NCBI GenBank assembly: GCA_944326515.1
Contig: CALVEI010000015.1
Coordinates: forward strand, 1 to 36,968
From: Candidatus Gastranaerophilales bacterium
GTDB lineage: Bacteria; Cyanobacteriota; Vampirovibrionia; Gastranaerophilales; Gastranaerophilaceae
Direction: 5' to 3'
Length of the DNA: 36,968 nt
The notes under the pieces: model-generated
The model's input: only the letters and a program-made list of their open reading frames with translations
Told to the model about the DNA's origin: nothing
Databases searched by the model: none
Part shown: in pieces, positions 15,409 to 22,044 of the stretch
How the letters are laid out: every line of letters starts with the position of its first letter
How positions within the stretch are numbered: position 1 is the first letter of the stretch
Program-made: the position numbers and the translations under genes

Positions 15409-16557
15409 ATGAAAGATAAAAGTTTTTTAATGATTCCAGGCCCTACACCTGTACCGGAAAGTGTTTTATTTGCAATGGCAAAACACCCTATAGGACATAG
15501 AAGCACAGAATTTGCTGCAATTTTGGAAGAAACTTATGCTGATTTAAAATGGTTGTTCCAAACACAAAACGATGTGTTTATTTATACTTCAAGCGGCACA
15601 GGCGCAATGGAAGGGGCTTTGTCTAACCTTGTAAATGAAGGTGATAAGGTACTTTCTCTTGTTATAGGTAATTTTGGAAACCGTTGGGCAAAAATTGCCG
15701 CTAAACTTGGCGCTGATGTTGAAAAAATTGAAGTAGAAGCAGGACAAGCAATTGACCCGCAAGTGCTTAAAGCAAAATTGGACGCTGACGTAAACAAAGA
15801 AATTAAAATTGTTACCCTAACTCATAATGAAACTGCAACAGGTGTAACAAACCCGTTAAAAGAGCTTGTTGCATTGATAAAAGAACACGGTGCAGTATCT
15901 GTAGTTGACGGTGTAACATCTATCGGTGCAATTGATTGCAAAATGGATGAATGGGGCATTGATGTACTTGTTTCTGGTTCACAAAAAGGCTTTATGATTC
16001 CTCCGGGATTGGCATTTTTAGCAGCAAGTGAAAAAGCTTTTAAAATGCACGAACAATGCAAACACCCTTCATTCTACTTTGATTGGACTGCATACAGAAA
16101 ATCAGTAAGAGCTAATTCTACTCCATACACTCCTGCTGTTAACCTGATTGTTGCATTGAATGAAGCGTTAAAAATGATGAAAAAAGACGGTTTAGAAAAT
16201 ATAATCAACCGCCATGCTAAACACGCAAAAGCTTTGCGTGCAGCCATTAAGGCAATCGGTTTAAAACCTATGGTAGCTGATGATGCAATTGCTTCTAACG
16301 CTATTACATCAATCTATCCGCCTGAAGGTGTTACTGTACCTGATATCAGAAGCACAATGAAAAAAGATTTTGATATTGTTGTAGCTAACGGTCAGAATGA
16401 ACTTAAAGACAAAATCTTTAGAATGGGTACATTGGGCTTTGTTTGTGACAGAGATGTGTTAGCTGCTGTAGCTGCTTTAGAAGCAAGCCTTTATAAACTT
16501 GGTCATAAGTTTGAGCTTGGTTCAGGCGTTAAAGCTGCAATTGAAAATCTTGTATAA
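15409..16557 (+). CDS. Class V aminotransferase (alanine-glyoxylate/serine-pyruvate type)
   Basis: A 382-residue PLP enzyme of the class V, subgroup IV fold. The start MIPGPTPVPESVLFAMAKHPIGHRS is diagnostic, followed by TSSGTGAMEGALSNL (PLP phosphate site), VSVVDGVTSIGAIDCKMDEWGIDVLVSGSQKG with the Schiff-base lysine at K193, and the C-terminal RMGTLGF. Family members include serine-glyoxylate and alanine-glyoxylate aminotransferases and the cyanobacterial protein once named the small subunit of soluble hydrogenase. The exact substrates cannot be read from sequence. ATG 15409 follows AAGGAGA; the in-frame ATG-type start at 15379 does not. A structured region follows 3 bp after the stop. Confidence 0.9.
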   Translation: MKDKSFLMIPGPTPVPESVLFAMAKHPIGHRSTEFAAILEETYADLKWLFQTQNDVFIYTSSGTGAMEGALSNLVNEGDKVLSLVIGNFGNRWAKIAAKLGADVEKIEVEAGQAIDPQVLKAKLDADVNKEIKIVTLTHNETATGVTNPLKELVALIKEHGAVSVVDGVTSIGAIDCKMDEWGIDVLVSGSQKGFMIPPGLAFLAASEKAFKMHEQCKHPSFYFDWTAYRKSVRANSTPYTPAVNLIVALNEALKMMKKDGLENIINRHAKHAKALRAAIKAIGLKPMVADDAIASNAITSIYPPEGVTVPDIRSTMKKDFDIVVANGQNELKDKIFRMGTLGFVCDRDVLAAVAALEASLYKLGHKFELGSGVKAAIENLV

Positions 16558-16560
16558 AAA

Positions 16561-16755
16561 GATGTCCGAGAAAAATTCGTGATAAGGAGCAAAGCGACGT
16601 GAACGAATTTTTGGACAAAGCGAACAGCAGAGCTGTGGCGATGCTAGTGAGCCTGTCTCCGAAACTTAACGAAGTTAAGTGTAGGTGAGAGTCACCTTGA
16701 AAAGGTGAGTAGTGGCGGCTCGAATGTTCGAGGCGACAACTGCGACACTAGATTA
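16561..16755 (+). ncRNA. Candidate structured non-coding RNA or 3'-UTR element
   Basis: This is a GC-richer stretch with no reading frame and many stems. Stem A is GTCC (16564) plus AAAAATTCGT (16571-16580) pairing with ACGAATTTTT (16603-16612) plus GGAC (16613-16616). Stem B is ACAGC-AGA-GCTGT (16624-16636). Stem C is ACTTAAC-GAA-GTTAAGT (16664-16680). Stem D is GGTGA-GAG-TCACC (16684-16696), which competes with stem E, TCACCTT-GAA-AAGGTGA (16692-16708). Stem F is CTCGAA/TTCGAG (16719-16732). The long-range pair CTAGTG (16644-16649) with CACTAG (16746-16751) closes the 3' part. A strong terminator follows. I match it to no known RNA class. Strand is set by the terminator and upstream gene, not proven. 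Confidence 0.5.
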
Positions 16756-16765
16756 AATTATTAAT

Positions 16766-16794
16766 AAAAAAGGAGCGAAAATCGCTCCTTTTTT
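16766..16794. terminator. Strong bidirectional terminator
   Basis: A 13-bp perfect stem AAAAAAGGAGCGA / TCGCTCCTTTTTT with AAA loop. It serves the aminotransferase/structured RNA from the left and the 92-residue gene from the right. Confidence 0.85.
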
Positions 16795-16795
16795 A

Positions 16796-17074
16796 TTAAC
16801 CGATATTCCTTTTTGGAAAAATACTTGTATTTTTAAATTCTTCGTGTTTCTCAGCCTTTTGTTTGTCTTCTAATTTTTGGATTTCTGCTTCTAATTTAGC
16901 AATATCTTTTAACAGTTCTGCTTTTGCCTCGGGCGGACAATTTGGATGTGATAAAATACGTTTTTTTGCTGCAATTACATTGTTTTTTTCCGGAATTGTA
17001 TTTGTTGTTTCAGGAATACCTCTGTTTACTGACTCTGCAAATTTTTGAAACTCCGAACCGTTTACTTGTGCCAT
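16796..17074 (-). CDS. Small coiled-coil hypothetical protein, 92 residues
   Basis: Not recognised. The second half is a charged coiled coil (CPPEAKAELLKDIAKLEAEIQKLEDKQKAEKHEEF). The first half is polar (MAQVNGSEFQKFAESVNRGIPETTN). There is one Cys and no membrane segment. ATG 17074 has an ideal AGGAGG. The downstream terminator begins right after the stop codon. The strong ribosome site and single-gene unit suggest good expression. Confidence 0.75.
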   Translation of the reverse strand: MAQVNGSEFQKFAESVNRGIPETTNTIPEKNNVIAAKKRILSHPNCPPEAKAELLKDIAKLEAEIQKLEDKQKAEKHEEFKNTSIFPKRNIG

Positions 17075-17173
17075 TAATAATCCTCCTTGTTTAGTCTTTA
17101 TAGTGATTTATTGTTACTTAATAATAAAAACTAAAAAGTAAAGAAAATTGCCTTCAAAACATAGTTTTACAAA

Positions 17174-17449
17174 TTAGTATCCTATTTTAGATAAAAAATA
17201 ACTTGGTTTAAGTTTTTGTTCGTCTATTTTTAGGTTATTTTTTTGTTTAATTACTTTAAGACCGTCACAAACTTTTATTAGTGTGGTTATTCTCATTATA
17301 TTTTGATTATGAAGTATTCTGTATGCAAAAGAATTGTCCAGATGATACATAGCAGCTGACAAATCTTTATAATCAACATTCATTTGTTTTAGCGTTTTGT
17401 TCAATTCAAAAACAATTTTTTTGTTTATTTCTCTGTCAAATTCGAGCAT
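17174..17449 (-). CDS. Small XRE-like DNA-binding protein
   Basis: 91 residues from ATG 17449: MLEFDREINKKIVFELNKTLKQMNVDYKDLSAAMYHLD, then FAYRILHNQNIMRITTLIKVCDGL. This fits a divergent XRE/Cro helix-turn-helix with a short tail. A longer frame reaches 17563 but would run through the divergent promoter and encode a hydrophobic stretch, so I reject that start. TATAAT lies exactly 6 nt before ATG 17449 and no Shine-Dalgarno is present, suggesting a leaderless mRNA. It is divergent from the 17507 gene, with a near-palindrome between them. It probably regulates itself and its neighbour (inference). Confidence 0.65.
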   Translation of the reverse strand: MLEFDREINKKIVFELNKTLKQMNVDYKDLSAAMYHLDNSFAYRILHNQNIMRITTLIKVCDGLKVIKQKNNLKIDEQKLKPSYFLSKIGY

Positions 17450-17455
17450 ACGCTC

Positions 17456-17461
17456 ATTATA
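17456..17461 (-). promoter_or_regulatory. -10 box of the leftward member of the divergent pair
   Basis: TATAAT, 6 nt before ATG 17449. The -35 region would fall within the near-palindrome TTGACAAT/ATTGTCGA at 17472-17491. Confidence 0.5.
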
Positions 17462-17471
17462 AAAAAGTATA

Positions 17472-17500
17472 TTGACAATTTTATTGTCGACCCATACAAT
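17472..17500 (+). promoter_or_regulatory. Consensus promoter plus near-palindromic operator, leaderless start
   Basis: TTGACA (17472-17477), 17-bp spacer, TACAAT (17495-17500), then 6 nt to ATG 17507, which puts the predicted transcription start at the A of the ATG. TTGACAAT and ATTGTCGA form a dyad (7 of 8 positions) over the -35, a natural site for the divergent XRE-like protein. Confidence 0.7.
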
Positions 17501-17506
17501 AAAAAT

Positions 17507-17701
17507 ATGCCAAAAGTTACTTATACAATAACAAAAGAACAATTTGAAAAAATATATAATCATTCTTACAATATCTATAGTGCTATTGAAGAAATGTATG
17601 ATGATTTCGCAATTTTATACAATACTTTAGAACAAATTAAAGCAAACCCCAACAACAAAAACCCTAAAGTTACACACATCTACAAGAAAAAATTTGATTA
17701 A
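17507..17701 (+). CDS. Small hypothetical protein (64 residues) from a leaderless promoter
   Basis: MPKVTYTITKEQFEKIYNHSYNIYSAIEEMYDD, then FAILYNTLEQIKANPNNKNP: a short helical protein of no family I know, with Tyr-rich amphipathic helices. It has no Shine-Dalgarno; the near-consensus promoter places the transcript 5' end at the start codon. It is convergent with aroB, 1 bp apart. Divergent pairing with a small DNA-binding protein recalls regulator-target or toxin-antitoxin-like pairs, but nothing shows toxicity. Confidence 0.65.
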   Translation: MPKVTYTITKEQFEKIYNHSYNIYSAIEEMYDDFAILYNTLEQIKANPNNKNPKVTHIYKKKFD

Positions 17702-17702
17702 T

Positions 17703-18797
17703 TTAGCCTATACTGTCAAATACTTGTTCTTTTGGTATATCAGAAACTATTTTGACGCTAAATTCATTATCAGGCAGTACAAATCTTATTTTCCCGCCTT
17801 GTGCTTTTTTGTCTAAAAACATTTCGTCGTAAAATTTTTCTTTATCAAAATTAGGCATTTGCGGTGAAAGGTCATATTCTTGGATAAGACTAGTTGCGCT
17901 GTTGTAATAATCTTTTTCAATCATATTTTTTAACAATGACATCTTAAAAGCCATTTGCATGCCCGCTGCAACAGCCTCACCGTGAGTGTAAACGGTGTAG
18001 TTTGTCAGATTTTCTATTGCGTGTGCAAAAGTGTGACCAAGATTGAGGATAGCTCGCAATCCTTTTTCTGTTTCGTCTTTATTCACAACACAGGCTTTTA
18101 GCGAACAGCACATAAATATTAATTTTGAAACAATGTCAGAATCAAGCTCAAATATTTTTTGACGATTTTCTTTTAAAAATTCAAACAAGTTATATTTTTC
18201 ATTGTGATTGCAAGTTTGTTCTATAAAAGCGTATTTTAAGACTTCGGCAAGACCTGTTTTTAATTGTCTTGAATCAAGAGTTTTTAACACATCAGTATCG
18301 ATAATAACTGCTTTGGGCTGATAAAATGCACCTATCAGGTTTTTTCCGTGCTCATGGTTTATTGCAACTTTTCCTCCGACTGAAGAATCTACTTGCGCTA
18401 ACAATGTGGTTGGAATCTGAATAAAATCAATACCTCTCATATAGCTGGCTGCAGCATAACCTGCCATATCGCCTATTACACCGCCGCCAAAAGCTACTAT
18501 GCAATCAGTACGTTCAAGTCTGTAGTCAACAGCTTTATCGAGAATTTGTTTTAGAGTGTCAAAGTTTTTAAACTCTTCTCCGTCTTTTAGTACAAGCCAT
18601 CTTGAATTATCAATATTCAAAGGATTTTTATAAAGCTTTGCAACAGTTTCGTTTGTTACGATAAGAAATTTTTGCGCTTTGGAATATTCTTTTACAAGCT
18701 CATTTGCCTTGGTTAAAAGCCCTTTATCTATGAGAATATCGTAAGCATAAGCTTTTTTAGACGGTATATTAACTTTTAAATTATTGGATTGATTCAT
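17703..18797 (-). CDS. aroB: 3-Dehydroquinate synthase
   Basis: AroB converts DAHP to 3-dehydroquinate with NAD+ and a divalent metal. Diagnostic stretches are DCIVAFGGGVIGDMAGYAAASYMRGIDFIQIPTTLLAQVDSSVGGKVAINHEHGKNLIGAFYQPKAVIIDTDVL and NLGHTFAHAIE with TVYTHGEAVAAGM supplying metal ligands. Length is 364 from ATG 18797. A TTG three codons earlier is possible. The start overlaps the aroK end by 17 bp, so the genes are coupled. It is the last gene of aroC-aroK-aroB. No terminator is visible before the convergent small gene. Confidence 0.96.
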   Translation of the reverse strand: MNQSNNLKVNIPSKKAYAYDILIDKGLLTKANELVKEYSKAQKFLIVTNETVAKLYKNPLNIDNSRWLVLKDGEEFKNFDTLKQILDKAVDYRLERTDCIVAFGGGVIGDMAGYAAASYMRGIDFIQIPTTLLAQVDSSVGGKVAINHEHGKNLIGAFYQPKAVIIDTDVLKTLDSRQLKTGLAEVLKYAFIEQTCNHNEKYNLFEFLKENRQKIFELDSDIVSKLIFMCCSLKACVVNKDETEKGLRAILNLGHTFAHAIENLTNYTVYTHGEAVAAGMQMAFKMSLLKNMIEKDYYNSATSLIQEYDLSPQMPNFDKEKFYDEMFLDKKAQGGKIRFVLPDNEFSVKIVSDIPKEQVFDSIG

Positions 18798-19302
18798 ATT
18801 TTTCAATTATTTCTTGTACTATTTCTATCAATTCTTTGTTATCTGTATTGATTTCAAAATCAGCTTTTTTGTAGAACGGTTCTCTTTTTTTTACAAGTTC
18901 TTTGATTCTTTCTTTAGGGTTTGGATGTTTTAAAAGAGGCCTGTTTGTAGTTTTTCTTACTCGTTCATAAAGCGTATCGATTTTGGCAGACAGGTAAAAA
19001 ATTACACTGTTTTTTTTAAGAAGGTTCAAGTTTTCTATATTTTCAACTATTCCTCCGCCCGTTGCTATAACTTGGTTGTGATAGTTAGAAAATTTTTGTA
19101 TAAGTTCGTGTTCGAGCTTTCTAAAATGTGGTTCTCCGTCTTGTTCAAAAATTTCAGGAATATGTTTTTGAGCAAGTTTTTCTATTTCTTTATCGATATC
19201 CACGTAAGAAAAATCTTGCAATTTTTCATCAAGAAGATACCCGATTGTGCTTTTACCTGCACCCATCATTCCTATTAAAACAATATTTTTTTTATTATCC
19301 AC
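18781..19302 (-). CDS. aroK: Shikimate kinase
   Basis: A P-loop kinase that phosphorylates shikimate at the 3-hydroxyl. Walker A GMMGAGKST is at residues 11-19, with the shikimate-binding region YVDIDKEIE, FRKLEHELIQKF, VIATGGGIV and the lid region RPLL. Length 173 is typical. The start appears to be GTG at 19302, 4 bp after the aroC stop, with purine-rich AGGTTAAAAAGG upstream. It overlaps aroB downstream. Part of the shikimate operon, transcribed leftward. Confidence 0.95.
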   Translation of the reverse strand: MDNKKNIVLIGMMGAGKSTIGYLLDEKLQDFSYVDIDKEIEKLAQKHIPEIFEQDGEPHFRKLEHELIQKFSNYHNQVIATGGGIVENIENLNLLKKNSVIFYLSAKIDTLYERVRKTTNRPLLKHPNPKERIKELVKKREPFYKKADFEINTDNKELIEIVQEIIEKYESIQ

Positions 19303-19306
19303 CTTT

Positions 19307-20410
19307 TTAACCTATCGTTTTTATATAATTTTCGTAATTTTGTTTTATTTCTTCAAGGCTGTCTCCGCCAAATTTTTCTAAAAACGCATCAGCAAGAACA
19401 ATAGCGCACATTGCCTCTGCAACAACTGCACAGGCTTCTACAGCACAGGTATCTGAGCGTTCAAAATGCGCTTCGTAAGGTTCTTTAGTTTCTATATCTA
19501 CTGAACGTAGAGGCTTTTTCATTGTCGGAATTGCCTTCATTGTTGCAGTCAAAACTACGTCTTCACCGTTTGTCATACCGCCTTCAATGCCACCAGCGTT
19601 GTTTGTTTTTCTGAAATACTTGCCGTTTTCGTAAAATATTTCATCATGCATTTGAGAACCTTTTAAAGAAGCTGCCTTGCATCCTGCACCGACTTCTACA
19701 GCTTTTATAGCAGGAATGCTCATTAACGCTTGAGCAAGCAAACCTTCAAGACGTCTATCCCAATTTACAAACGAGCCTAGTCCTGCTGGAAGGTTTTTGA
19801 CATTTATTTCAAAACGTCCGCCTAAAGTGTCTCCGTTTTCTTTTGCGTTATCTATTTCTTTTTTCATATCTTCTTCATTAAAGGCGTTTCCTATTTGCAA
19901 AATTTTAGAAGAAATTGAAATATCAAACTCTTTTAAAAGACACTGCGCTATTGAGCCTACAGCAACTCTTGTCGCTGTTTCTCTTGCACTGGAACGTTCA
20001 AGAACATTTCTTATATCTTTATGGTTATATTTTAAAGCACCTGTTAAATCAGCGTGTCCGGGGCGAACACGTGTGATTTTTTTTGCTTCTACAGCTTGAA
20101 TAATATCAGAGTCAGAAAAATCTACCTCATCAACAGACATAGGTACTTGCCAATTTGCCCAATCTTTGTTGTTTATTTCCACACAAACTGGGGCACCTGT
20201 TGTTTTGGAAAATCTTACACCTGATTTTATCTGTACTTTATCTGTTTCAATTTGCATACGACCGCCCCTGCCGTATCCGCATTGGCGTCTTGCAAGTTGA
20301 TTATCAATAAAGTCTTTGTCAATAAATACGTTTGAAGGCATACCTTCAATGATTGCATTAAGGCATATACCGTGGGATTCTCCTGATGTTAAAAATCTGA
20401 ATTTTTTCAT
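19307..20410 (-). CDS. aroC: Chorismate synthase
   Basis: AroC makes chorismate from EPSP using reduced FMN. It begins MKKFRFLTSGESHG (signature 1, GESHG), then RRQCGYGRGGRM, GHADLTGALKY, RSSARETATRVAVG and the C-terminal MKPIPTM-like region (ATMKAIPTMKKPL). Length 367 is normal. It is the first gene of aroC-aroK-aroB. Other shikimate genes (aroA, D, E) are elsewhere. The ribosome site is only weakly purine-rich (AAAGAAAGC). Confidence 0.97.
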   Translation of the reverse strand: MKKFRFLTSGESHGICLNAIIEGMPSNVFIDKDFIDNQLARRQCGYGRGGRMQIETDKVQIKSGVRFSKTTGAPVCVEINNKDWANWQVPMSVDEVDFSDSDIIQAVEAKKITRVRPGHADLTGALKYNHKDIRNVLERSSARETATRVAVGSIAQCLLKEFDISISSKILQIGNAFNEEDMKKEIDNAKENGDTLGGRFEINVKNLPAGLGSFVNWDRRLEGLLAQALMSIPAIKAVEVGAGCKAASLKGSQMHDEIFYENGKYFRKTNNAGGIEGGMTNGEDVVLTATMKAIPTMKKPLRSVDIETKEPYEAHFERSDTCAVEACAVVAEAMCAIVLADAFLEKFGGDSLEEIKQNYENYIKTIG

Positions 20411-20528
20411 TCGATTAGCTTTCTTTTGTCTGTTGTTACAGCCAATTATAAGCTAATTTTTATTACCCTGCAATCGGTTTGCTTGGTTTAGTAATGATTT
20501 AATCAAGAATTCGGATGTTTAGGTTTTA

Positions 20529-20798
20529 CTAATTAAGGTATTGATTTAATTTTCCTGAGTTAATCAGTTCTTTTAGTTCTGAATATCCGCCAATGTATTT
20601 TCCGTTAATTGTTATTTGTGGCACTGTAGCACGGCCTGATGGTATTTCGAAAAGTTCTGCCAATTTGTGGCGGAGTTCTTCTTCGTTATGTGAGATGTCA
20701 TGCTCTATATAATCAAGATAGTTGTCGTTTAACTTATCTTTTGCTTTTTGGCAAAACGGGCATGTTGGTATTGTATAAATTTCTATATCATTTTTCAT
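20529..20798 (-). CDS. Glutaredoxin
   Basis: An 89-residue glutaredoxin, class with CPxC active site (IPTCPFCQKAKDKL, C14 and C17). It has the cis-proline motif ATVPQITINGKYIGGYSEL, which binds glutathione or a similar thiol. It reduces disulfides and mixed disulfides in the cytoplasm. CPFC instead of CPYC is a mild variant. The ATG at 20798 has no Shine-Dalgarno but CATAAT lies exactly 6 nt upstream, so the mRNA may be leaderless. It is 118 bp upstream of aroC on the same strand, transcribed away from 20851. Confidence 0.93.
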   Translation of the reverse strand: MKNDIEIYTIPTCPFCQKAKDKLNDNYLDYIEHDISHNEEELRHKLAELFEIPSGRATVPQITINGKYIGGYSELKELINSGKLNQYLN

Positions 20799-20804
20799 AA
20801 ATTC

Positions 20805-20810
20805 ATTATG
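20805..20810 (-). promoter_or_regulatory. -10-like box of glutaredoxin gene, leaderless spacing
   Basis: CATAAT with 6 nt to ATG 20798; no clear -35. Confidence 0.35.
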
Positions 20811-20850
20811 GATTTATTTAACAAAAATAAAATGCGTAAAAAGTATAAAA

Positions 20851-21318
20851 TTATTTGCCTATTATAGATGATAAAACGGCATTAACCGTATCTATAATAG
20901 TGTTACCCAAAAAGACAAACATCAAAAGTATTGCAAACCATTTTTGGATGTCTTTCACTAATATAACTCTTTTGTTAGAACGTTGGTCTGATAGTTCTTT
21001 GTATTCTTCTCTGTTTGGAGCTTTAGGAAGGTCTTCTTCAAGCTTTTCTATGACAGAATTGTATTTTATTTTGATTATAGAAGAATAAGCATCCTGATTG
21101 GAAATCCACATAATACAAGCTGCTATTCCAAATATATCAAGGCCAAGCAGTAGAAAATATTCTGTTGGCATAAACATTTTAGAAAAAATTAATGCAAACA
21201 AAAATACGGCAGAAAGTATCATAAAAAATCTGTTTATTGCAAAAGAACGATTGATAAAACTTTCTTTCATCTCGTTATAGATTCTGTATTGTTCAAGAAT
21301 TAAATGTTTTTCATCCAT
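20851..21318 (-). CDS. Small membrane protein, three predicted transmembrane segments
   Basis: 155 residues: a short cytosolic start (MDEKHLILEQYRIYNEMKESFINRSFAINR), a transmembrane hairpin at about 31-49 and 54-72, a charged soluble loop (residues 76-122, SSIIKIKYNSVIEKLEEDLPKAP), then a third segment about 126-145. The plan resembles small RipA/SLATT-like membrane proteins, some of which are linked to stress or defence, but I cannot confirm membership. The ATG follows GGAGA. It is a single gene with no obvious partner. Confidence 0.75.
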   Translation of the reverse strand: MDEKHLILEQYRIYNEMKESFINRSFAINRFFMILSAVFLFALIFSKMFMPTEYFLLLGLDIFGIAACIMWISNQDAYSSIIKIKYNSVIEKLEEDLPKAPNREEYKELSDQRSNKRVILVKDIQKWFAILLMFVFLGNTIIDTVNAVLSSIIGK

Positions 21319-21445
21319 TAGAAATCTCCAAGTATTTGAAATAATTGTAACACATATAATAACTTATGTTACATTTCAACATAGCAGTAGCAAAAAAAAT
21401 CTATTAAGCGTTTTATACTGGTAAGTGTAAAAGGAGTGTGAAGAC

Positions 21446-21811
21446 ATGATTCAACCGTTAAATTCTATAGGTACAAATTGTTGCGGTACAACAAGAAAGC
21501 AGTCATTTGGTGAAAATCCGCAAACACAAGATAAACCTTTTGTTGTTGAAAACAAAGAACAAATTTTAGGTAAAAAACCTTCAAAAGCAAAATTATTAGC
21601 AGGTTACACAGCAACCCAGTTTGCTGCAGGTGCTATTGTTAGCGGTATTTTTGACGGATTAACAAACCTTTGGCGTGTTGCATTTAAAAATAAAGAATTA
21701 ATGCCTCTCAAAGAAATTGGCGGCAGAGCAGCATTTATGGGTGCAGCATTTGCTGTTATCGGCCTTGTATTTACTGCTATTGGATCACTTATGGCAAAGA
21801 AAAATAACTAA
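21446..21811 (+). CDS. Hypothetical protein with two transmembrane segments and N-terminal SFG motif
   Basis: 121 residues. The polar N-terminus has QSFGEN (residues 19-24) and a CC pair. Hydrophobic segments at about 50-66 (LAGYTATQFAAGAIVSGIF) and 93-116 (GRAAFMGAAFAVIGLVFTAIGSL) flank a loop. Not recognised; it may be a small membrane anchor. ATG 21446 has AAGGAG upstream and a TATACT -10-like box before that. It is followed by its own terminator. Confidence 0.7.
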   Translation: MIQPLNSIGTNCCGTTRKQSFGENPQTQDKPFVVENKEQILGKKPSKAKLLAGYTATQFAAGAIVSGIFDGLTNLWRVAFKNKELMPLKEIGGRAAFMGAAFAVIGLVFTAIGSLMAKKNN

Positions 21812-21836
21812 CATTTTTCTTAATATAATTTTTATG

Positions 21837-21872
21837 AAAACGCTTTATATTATTAAATATGAAGCGTTTTTA
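21837..21872 (+). terminator. Intrinsic terminator after the 121-residue gene
   Basis: AAAACGCTT / AAGCGTTTT with an AT-rich inner arm (ATATT/AATAT), then T. Confidence 0.7.
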
Positions 21873-21939
21873 ATTTATTCTTTAAAAAATTTCATTTTTA
21901 TGTAAGAATCTTTGTAAGATAGCACTTTGTTGTCTGTAT

Positions 21940-22000
21940 GTCACCTTGAATTTGTTTTAGAATGTTAAGTTTAACAATTCCAAAACATATTCGGAATGAC
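21940..22000. repeat. Decayed palindromic intergenic repeat upstream of fusA
   Basis: Two 25-bp arms, left GTCACCTTGAATTTG... and right ...CATATTCGGAATGAC, match at about 18 of 25 positions. They flank GTTAAGTTTAAC. The outer GTCA/TGAC and inner TGTTTT and GAAT blocks are conserved. It resembles the GTCATTCCGAA-type hairpin repeats scattered in many bacteria. No second copy is seen in the window. Confidence 0.5.
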
Positions 22001-22044
22001 AAAAAAATAATCGTAGTACTAGTAAATAAAAAAAGGAAAAAAAG

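Noticed and set aside
16561-16755. Riboswitch, tmRNA, RNase P or 5S identity for the structured region
   Set aside because: None of the conserved core sequences of these RNAs that I know is present, and it follows a gene rather than leading one.
17450-17563. N-terminal hydrophobic extension of the small XRE-like protein
   Set aside because: It would run through the divergent promoter and overlap the start of the 17507 gene; a TATAAT 6 nt before ATG 17449 fits the shorter protein.
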